A stretch of 11,448 nt of DNA, taken from the NCBI GenBank assembly GCA_023150055.1, contig JAKLLP010000009.1, positions 1 to 11,448 on the forward strand, given 5' to 3'. The DNA is from Gammaproteobacteria bacterium. Its GTDB lineage: Bacteria > Pseudomonadota > Gammaproteobacteria > Steroidobacterales > GCA-2729495. Numbering within the stretch: the stretch's first letter is position 1; each line of letters begins with the position of its first letter. A program made the translations under genes and the position numbers. Of the stretch, positions 7,037 through 11,448 are shown piece by piece. Under the pieces are notes generated by a model, which saw only the letters and a list, made by a program, of their open reading frames with translations, did not search any database and was not told the origin of the DNA.

Positions 7037-8325
7037 ATGGCAATCTCGGAGAACGGTGGCGCGGTCCGCGACGGGACCGGCGGGCGCCGCCAGCAGGAAG
7101 AGCCCAGGCCCCGCCCTGCCTTGCCCGGCGAGACGAGTTCGTCCGCCGACGCGGCCATGCTCGGGTGGCTGCTGCGCACACTCGGCAATCCGCCCATCGA
7201 GTTCCAACTCTGGAACGGGCGCCGCGTGCATGCGGGCAGCGCCAGGGAGCGCGTTGCCACGCTGCGGATCGCCGACCGGGCCACCCTGCTCGGCCTGCTC
7301 TGGTATCCGACCTTCAATTTTGCGGAAAGCTACACCGATGGCCGTATCGAACTCGATGGCGACCTGACCGAGTTCATCGTCGCGATGAATCGCAGTGTGG
7401 CCGGCGCTGCGCGCGGCCCTCATGTCATGCGCGAGGTCGTGCGCCGCCTGCGCGGCTCGGTTCGCAACACGCTGCCTCGCGCACGCCACAATGTGCACCA
7501 CCACTACGACCTCGGCAACGATTTCTATGCGCTCTGGCTGGGCCCGACGATGGCCTACACCTGCGCTTACTATCGCGCGGCGGATGCCACCCTCGACGAC
7601 GCGCAGACCGCGAAGATGGACCTGATATGCCACAAGCTCAGGCTGTCGGCCGGGGAGACGGTCATTTTTTTTTCGGCTGGGGAATGCTCGCCCTGCACAT
7701 GGCAAGACACTACGGGGTGCGGGTGCGCGCCTTCAACATCTCGCGCGAACAGCTCGACTGGGCCAGGGAGCGGTCCCGCGTTCTCGGGATCGGCGGGCAG
7801 GTGGAATTCATCGAGGAGGATTACCGCGGCATCAGTGACCGCTGCGACGCTTTCGTGTCGGTCGGCATGCTCGAGCACGTCGGTACCGACCATTACCGCG
7901 ACCTGGGACGAATCGCACGCAGGGCGCTCGGCAGATCAGGCCGGGGCCTCATCCACTCCATCGGTCGCAACCGGCCGCGGCCGTTCGACGAGTGGACATC
8001 CACCCGCATATTTCCGGGCGCTTACCCGCCATCGCTTCGCGAGATGATGGAAGTCTTCGAACCGTGGAACCTTTCGGTACTCGACGTGGAGAACCTGCGC
8101 CTGCACTACGCCCGCACGCTGCGTGACTGGCTGGAGCGTTTCGAGGCCGCGAGCACCACGGTCGAGCGCATGTTCGACGCCCGCTTCGCGCGCATGTGGC
8201 GACTGTACCTCGCGGGCTCGGCGGCAGCCTTCACCACGGGATCATTGCAGCTCTTCCAGGTCCTGTTCGCGCCTGGCGAGAGCAACGACATCCCGTTGAC
8301 CCGGGCGGATATCTACCAGGACTGA
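7037..8325 (+). pseudogene. Cyclopropane-fatty-acyl-phospholipid synthase-like methyltransferase, frame broken at a T9 run
   Basis: CFA synthases move a methyl from S-adenosylmethionine onto the double bond of membrane phospholipid acyl chains. The ATG at 7037 has GGAGGT six bases upstream. Residues 1-209 show the family N-terminus and HHHYDLGNDFYALWLGPTMAYTCAYY, where Cys176 equals the active-site Cys of E. coli Cfa. At 7665-7673 a run of nine T breaks the frame. The rest (from 7675) continues in the next frame as GWGMLALHMARHYGVRV, then MLEHVG, LIHSIG and the HYARTL tyrosine, and ends in a normal stop at 8325. The expected motif I, about VLDIGCGWG, is instead V followed by poly-T-coded residues and GWG. 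About four bases are missing and the SAM glycine loop is destroyed. The gene is a recent pseudogene, phase-variable, or a consensus error; everything else is well conserved. It precedes the flavoprotein gene by 10 bases. Confidence 0.85.
7665..7673 (+). repeat. T9 homopolymer at the frame break
   Basis: Nine consecutive T bases occur inside a GC-rich coding region, replacing the codons for the Leu-Asp-Ile-Gly-Cys stretch of SAM motif I. One added T would rejoin the frames but would not restore the motif. Four added bases would match the usual protein length. Confidence 0.95.
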
Positions 8326-8335
8326 AGGTACGGCG

Positions 8336-9313
8336 ATGCGCAGTTGCGAGGTGCTCGTTGTCGGCGGAGGACCTGCCGGCTCCACGGCTGCCTGGCAGCT
8401 GCGCCGGCATGGGGTGGATGTTCTCGTGGTCGACCGCGACACCTTCCCGCGCGAAAAGCTCTGCGCCGGATGGGTGACGCCGCAAGCGCTCCGGGATCTC
8501 GAGTTTGCGCCTGACGACTATCCGCACCGATTCCTCACCTTCGATCTGCTGCAGGTGCGCATCCGCGGCGTGGGGCTGGCGATGCGTTGCGTGCAGCATT
8601 CGATCCGCCGCTACGAATTCGACAAGTGGCTGCTCGAGCGTGCCGAGGTGCCGGTGCTGCAACATCGGGTGCGCGACATCCGGCGCGAAGGGGCGGACTG
8701 GATCGTGGACGATGCCTTCCATTGCCGGTACCTGGTTGGCGCCGGCGGGACGCGCTGCCCGGTCTACCGGCAGGTGTTCCGCGGCGTGATCCCGCGGCAC
8801 CGCGCGTTGCAGGCCGTGACACTGGAGCAGGAATTTCCTTATCGCTGGAAAGACGGCAATTGCCGCCTGTGGTTCTTCGAAGGCGGTCTGCCGGGGTATG
8901 CGTGGTACGTGCCGAAGGCCGACGGCTTCCTCAACATCGGCATCGGCGCTATCGCCCAGCGGCTGAACGCGCGAGGCGGCGATATCCGCGAGCACTGGCT
9001 GCGCCTCACCCGGACGCTGGAGGGCGGGCTGGTTCGCGGTGTCGACTGGGCGCCTGCAGGCTACAGCTATTACCTGCGGGGTGATCTGGCCGGCACCCAC
9101 ATCGGCAATGCCTTTCTCGCCGGCGACGCCGCGGGCCTTGCCACCCGTGACATGTGCGAAGGCATCGGACCGGCAATCCGCAGCGGGCTGCGCGTGGCCG
9201 ACTCTATTCTCCACGGCACACCCTACCGGCTCGATGACATCACCGGCACGAGCCTCGGCGGCGGTATCGCGAGCCGCCTGCTCGAGTGGGGTTTTCTGCG
9301 CCGTCAGGCCTAG
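8336..9313 (+). CDS. Geranylgeranyl-reductase-family FAD-dependent oxidoreductase
   Basis: A 325-residue flavoprotein of the geranylgeranyl reductase group, which reduce or oxidise carbon-carbon bonds of long lipid chains. The FAD dinucleotide motif VLVVGGGPAGSTAAW is at 6-20, with the ribose-binding acid near 33 (VVDRD). EKLCAGWVTPQAL (40-52) corresponds to the family's conserved cysteine motif. GYAWYVPKADGFLNIGIG (187-204) matches the YxWxFP...NxGxG lipid-site signature. FLAGDAAGLATRDMCEGIG (260-278) is the second FAD motif, contacting phosphate and ribityl. It ends at about 325 residues, somewhat short for the family, and the stop codon coincides with the start of the repeat-rich gap, so the tail may be trimmed. 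The ATG at 8336 has AAGG seven bases upstream. It lies 10 bases after the methyltransferase, so the two are probably co-transcribed and act on the same lipid. The exact substrate is unknown. Confidence 0.87.
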   Translation: MRSCEVLVVGGGPAGSTAAWQLRRHGVDVLVVDRDTFPREKLCAGWVTPQALRDLEFAPDDYPHRFLTFDLLQVRIRGVGLAMRCVQHSIRRYEFDKWLLERAEVPVLQHRVRDIRREGADWIVDDAFHCRYLVGAGGTRCPVYRQVFRGVIPRHRALQAVTLEQEFPYRWKDGNCRLWFFEGGLPGYAWYVPKADGFLNIGIGAIAQRLNARGGDIREHWLRLTRTLEGGLVRGVDWAPAGYSYYLRGDLAGTHIGNAFLAGDAAGLATRDMCEGIGPAIRSGLRVADSILHGTPYRLDDITGTSLGGGIASRLLEWGFLRRQA

Positions 9314-9335
9314 TGTCGCGTCCCGCAAGTACATT

Positions 9336-9360
9336 GGCGGTCTGCGATGGGCGGACCGCC
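9336..9360. repeat. Hairpin after the flavoprotein gene
   Basis: Perfect 7-base arms GGCGGTC (9336-9342) and GACCGCC (9354-9360) enclose an 11-base loop, 23 bases after the stop codon. No T run follows, so it is not a standard intrinsic terminator. It may stabilise the transcript end. Confidence 0.6.
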
Positions 9361-9364
9361 CGGA

Positions 9365-9419
9365 GGCGGGGGTCTGCGCCCAAAGCGAGTATCGGGGAGC
9401 GACGGCGCAGCCCCCCGCC
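9365..9419. repeat. Long imperfect inverted repeat, 16-base arms
   Basis: Left arm GGCGGGGGTCTGCGCC (9365-9380) and right arm GGCGCAGCCCCCCGCC (9404-9419) pair at 15 of 16 positions around a 23-base centre. This is the strongest secondary structure in the gap. It starts five bases after the preceding hairpin and shares its TCTGCG element. No T run follows directly. It could block 3' exonuclease or act as a bidirectional structural terminator for the convergent genes. Confidence 0.65.
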
Positions 9420-9466
9420 GCAAGGGCGGTCATTGCTGGCAAGTTGTTTTCGGAACGCCGCACTAG

Positions 9467-9487
9467 CCCGACCCTCGATCGGGTTTT
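9467..9487 (+). terminator. Weak candidate intrinsic terminator
   Basis: Arms CCCGA (9467-9471) and TCGGG (9479-9483) form a 5-base stem with a 7-base loop, followed by TTTT (9484-9487). It is about 155 bases after the flavoprotein stop. The stem is short, so the call is tentative. Confidence 0.3.
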
Positions 9488-9547
9488 CAGTCGCGACGGA
9501 ATGATCAGTTCTCATCGAGGCTTCCGGTCGGGACCAAAGTCCCTCCC
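9488..9547. repeat. REP-like element, copy A
   Basis: Positions 9488-9525 are an imperfect direct copy of 9784-9819, sharing CAGT, CGACGG, ATGATCAGT, CTCATC and a final TTCC. They are followed by a small hairpin GGGAC-CAAA-GTCCC (9530-9543) and CTCCC. The upstream half-palindrome seen in the other copies is degenerate here. Confidence 0.6.
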
Positions 9548-9667
9548 GGTGCGCAGTTGGCATCAACTCGGGACGCTGCTCGTAACCGCGCACCGACCTT
9601 TAGTGTCTCGCTCCATGAGAACCGCAACCCTCGTGCACGCGTCGAATATGCCGCCGGGCAGCACCCG

Positions 9668-9718
9668 GTGGGAGCGACTTCAGTCGCGATTACTTGTCGG
9701 GGCTGAAGCCCCTCCCAC
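9668..9718. repeat. Paired REP palindromes (BIME-like)
   Basis: Outer arms GTGGGAG (9668-9674) and CTCCCAC (9712-9718) enclose two inner hairpins: GCGACT-TC-AGTCGC (9674-9687) and GGGGCT-GA-AGCCCC (9699-9712). Two REP units facing each other is the classic BIME arrangement, known from many gammaproteobacteria and mobilised by RAYT-type TnpA proteins. No RAYT gene is in this window. Confidence 0.75.
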
Positions 9719-9768
9719 AGGGCTTCGCTCGGCGCTGATATGCCTCCTGCAGCACTGCGAACAGCACC

Positions 9769-9819
9769 CTGTGGGAGGCACTTCAGTGCCGACGGGATGA
9801 TCAGTCCTCATCAAGTTCC
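9769..9819. repeat. REP-like element, copy B
   Basis: CTGTGGGAG is followed by the hairpin GGCACT-TC-AGTGCC (9777-9790). The tail 9784-9819 matches copy A at 9488-9525. The stem bases differ from those of the 9668 unit but change in compensating pairs, so the structure rather than the sequence is kept. Confidence 0.65.
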
Positions 9820-9836
9820 ACCCTGAAGGTCGGTGC

Positions 9837-9885
9837 CCGGTAACGGTCAGCATCCTCGTTACGGTCTCCTGGGCTGAACCCCTGG
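9837..9885. repeat. Two small hairpins downstream of the DUF484 gene
   Basis: Arms GTAACG (9840-9845) and CGTTAC (9857-9862) form a perfect 6-base stem around an 11-base loop, extended by CCG and GG with one bulge. Next, CCTGGG-CTGA-ACCCCTGG (9868-9885) looks like a decayed REP hairpin. They sit 15-60 bases past the DUF484 stop on the minus strand and lack a following T run in that direction. Confidence 0.45.
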
Positions 9886-9899
9886 CTACCCCGCGATTC

Positions 9900-10598
9900 T
9901 CACCGCAGCGAGAGTGCGCAGGCGATCAATTCCCCGAGCCGCGCGAGAAAGTCGATGCTCTTCGACGGCTGGAAGTGATCGGGTTTGCGGCTGCCGATCG
10001 CGAGGAAGCCGAACTCGGAGCGCGGGCCGAGCGGGACGAGCGCCATGGACTGTATGTCCGTACCCGGTCCGAACAGGAAGTCCCGCTGCGCCTCGCGGGC
10101 CCGTGAGCACCGTGGCGAGGAGCTCTGCAGGAACGACTTGAAAGGCCCGATTGCCGGGTCTTCGCGGTGGACGACGCGGACGAACTGCCTGTGGCCCTGC
10201 GCGAGGCCGGGCACGCTGTCGAAGAGCACCAGTGCCGCCTGGTCCACCGAGAATCCCTCGCGCAGCTGTTCGTCGAGGATGTCGATCACCTCTTCGCGGC
10301 TGCGCGCGCGCATCAGCAGCAACGCCAGCGTCTGGATGCGGGTTGCCAGCCGGTCGTTCTCCCGGGCGACCTCGACGAGTTCGCGCAGTCGCGCCTCCAG
10401 CGCGGTATTGCGCTGGCGCAGGACGTCGAGCTGGCGCTCGACCAGGGAGATCGCGCCGCCGGTCGTGCGGTGCGGCAGCTTGAGGCCGGAGAGCAGCGTC
10501 AGGTTGCGCTCGAAGAAGTCGGGATTGGACCGGAGATATTCAGCGACGGATTCGTCGGAGATCTCGGGGTAGCTGAGGTGCTTCGTCAGTGTATTCAT
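9900..10598 (-). CDS. DUF484 family protein (YigA-like)
   Basis: A 232-residue cytoplasmic protein of the DUF484 family, of unknown function; the E. coli member is yigA, between dapF and xerC. The N-terminus has VAEYLRSNPDFFERNLTLL (18-36), a segment typical of the family. It is followed by LPHR, a coiled coil at about 49-98 (many Leu, Glu, Arg) and a GAF-like C-terminal half with FLFGPGTDIQSMALVPLG and EFGFLAIGS. The ATG at 10598 overlaps the dapF stop by 4 bases (ATGA), so translation is coupled to dapF. The usual downstream partner xerC is not present; the gene ends at a repeat-filled gap. The GAF-like fold suggests ligand sensing, but no role is established to my knowledge. Confidence 0.9.
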   Translation of the reverse strand: MNTLTKHLSYPEISDESVAEYLRSNPDFFERNLTLLSGLKLPHRTTGGAISLVERQLDVLRQRNTALEARLRELVEVARENDRLATRIQTLALLLMRARSREEVIDILDEQLREGFSVDQAALVLFDSVPGLAQGHRQFVRVVHREDPAIGPFKSFLQSSSPRCSRAREAQRDFLFGPGTDIQSMALVPLGPRSEFGFLAIGSRKPDHFQPSKSIDFLARLGELIACALSLR

Positions 10599-11413
10599 AT
10601 GTCCACTGTTCCCTCGAATACGACAATCGCTTCGCCGGTCAGCCAGACGGGCGTGCCGGCGCCTTCCCAGCGCACGATCAGCTCACCGCCCGGAAGCGCT
10701 ACGTGCACCCGCCCGGTGAGCCAGCCTGCGCGCTGTCCCGTGACAGCCGCCGCGCAGGCACCGGTGCCACAGGCCCGGGTCTCGCCGACGCCGCGTTCGT
10801 AAACGCGCAGCCGGATGTGTTCCGGGTCGAGCACCTGCACGAATCCGATGTTAGCACGGTTCGGGAAACGCTCATGACGCTCCAGCGCAGGCCCGAGCGT
10901 GTCGACGGGTGCCGTATCCACATCGTCCACCCGCAACACGCCGTGAGGATTGCCGAGTGACACCACCCGCAACTCCACCGTCCGACCGGCGACGCTCACC
11001 TCGTAGCTCGGCGCCTCGCGTTCGGCGACGAACGGCACCCGCTCGGGCTCGAAGCGCGGCACGGCGAGTTCGACGCTGACGAGATCGTTGTGCTCGATAC
11101 GGGCGCGCGACGAGCCGCCGCGGTGCTGCAGGACGAGCGCCTGGCCGGGTCCGCTGCCAAGCAGCCGGGCGATACAGCGGGCGCCGTTACCGCACTGCTC
11201 GGCTTCGCTGCCGTCGCTGTTGAAGATGCGGTAGTAGGCCGCCGCGCCGGCGATATGCGCCTTCTCCAGCCAGAGGAACTGGTCGAAACCGATGCCGGTC
11301 CTGCGATCGGCGAGCGCGCGGATGACCTCGGCCGGCGGCGGCGCGTCGCCCCCGGCGCGCATGACGACGAAGTCGTTGCCGAGACCGTGCATCTTGGTAA
11401 AGGGAATGTGCAT
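10595..11413 (-). CDS. dapF: Diaminopimelate epimerase
   Basis: DapF converts LL-diaminopimelate to the meso form, used for lysine and for peptidoglycan crosslinks, in the cytoplasm without a cofactor. With the start at 11413 it is 272 residues, the normal size. The N-terminus FTKMHGLGNDFVV (5-17) is the family signature. The two catalytic cysteines are visible: Cys74 in NSDGSEAEQCGNGARC and Cys215 in ERGVGETRACGTGAC. NPHGV (155-159) and the RANIGFVQ segment (187-194) are also conserved. In-frame ATGs exist at 11440 and 11422. The first lies within the proposed -10 box, and family proteins begin a few residues before FTKMHG, so 11413 is preferred; 11422 is possible. It is the first gene of a dapF-DUF484 operon. 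Confidence 0.96.
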   Translation of the reverse strand: MHIPFTKMHGLGNDFVVMRAGGDAPPPAEVIRALADRRTGIGFDQFLWLEKAHIAGAAAYYRIFNSDGSEAEQCGNGARCIARLLGSGPGQALVLQHRGGSSRARIEHNDLVSVELAVPRFEPERVPFVAEREAPSYEVSVAGRTVELRVVSLGNPHGVLRVDDVDTAPVDTLGPALERHERFPNRANIGFVQVLDPEHIRLRVYERGVGETRACGTGACAAAVTGQRAGWLTGRVHVALPGGELIVRWEGAGTPVWLTGEAIVVFEGTVDI

Positions 11414-11438
11414 GTGAGCCATCCGCGAGGACGCAAAC

Positions 11439-11444
11439 ATTATA
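11439..11444 (-). promoter_or_regulatory. -10 box of the dapF promoter
   Basis: Minus-strand TATAAT, a perfect consensus, lies about 26 bases upstream of the dapF ATG at 11413. It implies a start point near 11432 and a leader of about 20 bases. The -35 region would lie beyond the right edge. An ATG formed by the last two bases of the box and the next G (11440) is therefore not a usable start. Confidence 0.55.
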
Positions 11445-11448
11445 TCGG

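Larger units (their letters stand above)
9314..9899. other. Repeat-rich intergenic gap, no gene
   Basis: This 586-base gap between convergent genes contains no coding frame with family-like sequence. It holds at least six hairpins and three REP-like palindromic units, described separately. Two imperfect copies of TAGTGTC-nCG-nnCC (9311-9324 and 9601-9614, 11 of 14 matches) lie about 290 bases apart. No XerC-like remnant was recognised although xerC often follows DUF484. Confidence 0.7.

Noticed and set aside
6819..7181. ATG at 7181 as start of the K+ channel
   Set aside because: The extra 121 residues are Arg/Ala-rich, lie antisense to the methyltransferase N-terminus and cover the divergent promoter region.
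7655..7690. Programmed ribosomal frameshifting at the T9 run
   Set aside because: A slippery T run can shift ribosomes, but the joined product would still lack the Asp-x-Gly-Cys SAM motif, so no working enzyme would result.
8231..9463. A 410-codon minus-strand frame opposite the flavoprotein
   Set aside because: The flavoprotein has both FAD motifs and the lipid-site signature; the antisense frame has none.
9039..9800. A 253-codon plus-strand frame running from the flavoprotein into the gap
   Set aside because: It begins inside the flavoprotein in another frame and crosses the REP palindromes; no family-like sequence.
9467..9820. CRISPR array
   Set aside because: The repeats are few, unequal, palindromic and irregularly spaced, with no uniform spacers and no cas genes.

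Overview
The window looks like chromosomal DNA from a GC-rich gammaproteobacterium. Three things point there: adjacent dapF and DUF484 genes with a 4-base overlap, a PomA/PomB-type flagellar stator pair, and short REP-like palindromes of the kind common in Pseudomonas and Xanthomonadales. No phage, CRISPR, tRNA or rRNA was seen. Most of the window is ordinary, densely packed core and accessory chromosome.

Layout from left to right. (1) A CPA1-type Na+/H+ antiporter with a C-terminal Rossmann/RCK-like domain lies on the minus strand and runs off the left edge. (2) Divergent from it on the plus strand is a two-gene unit. It encodes a zincin-fold putative metallopeptidase (HEIGH) and, overlapping by 4 bases, a D-Ala-D-Ala-ligase-like ATP-grasp enzyme. 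(3) Converging on that unit, 7 bases away, are the minus-strand stator genes pomA and pomB, with a good match to a sigma-28 flagellar promoter upstream of pomA. (4) Next on the minus strand is a voltage-sensor K+ channel with a TVGYGD filter and a CxxC tail, probably starting at GTG. (5) Divergent from the channel on the plus strand are a cyclopropane-fatty-acid-synthase-like methyltransferase and, 10 bases on, a geranylgeranyl-reductase-family flavoprotein. Together they look like a lipid methylation and redox module. The methyltransferase frame is broken by a T9 run exactly where its SAM-binding glycine motif should be. (6) A 586-base intergenic stretch is full of hairpins and REP-like palindromes. 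(7) On the minus strand at the right end are dapF and the DUF484 gene. A clear TATAAT box lies upstream of dapF. The usual downstream partner xerC is absent from its customary position.

How the genes may work together. The antiporter and the sodium-type stator fit a cell that uses a sodium gradient, although they are not co-transcribed. The peptidase/ATP-grasp pair is translationally coupled and probably acts in one pathway, substrate unknown. The methyltransferase/flavoprotein pair probably modifies membrane acyl chains, if the methyltransferase is intact in the living strain. The strongest leads for a second look are the T9 lesion, these two gene pairs, and the repeat-rich gap next to dapF/DUF484.
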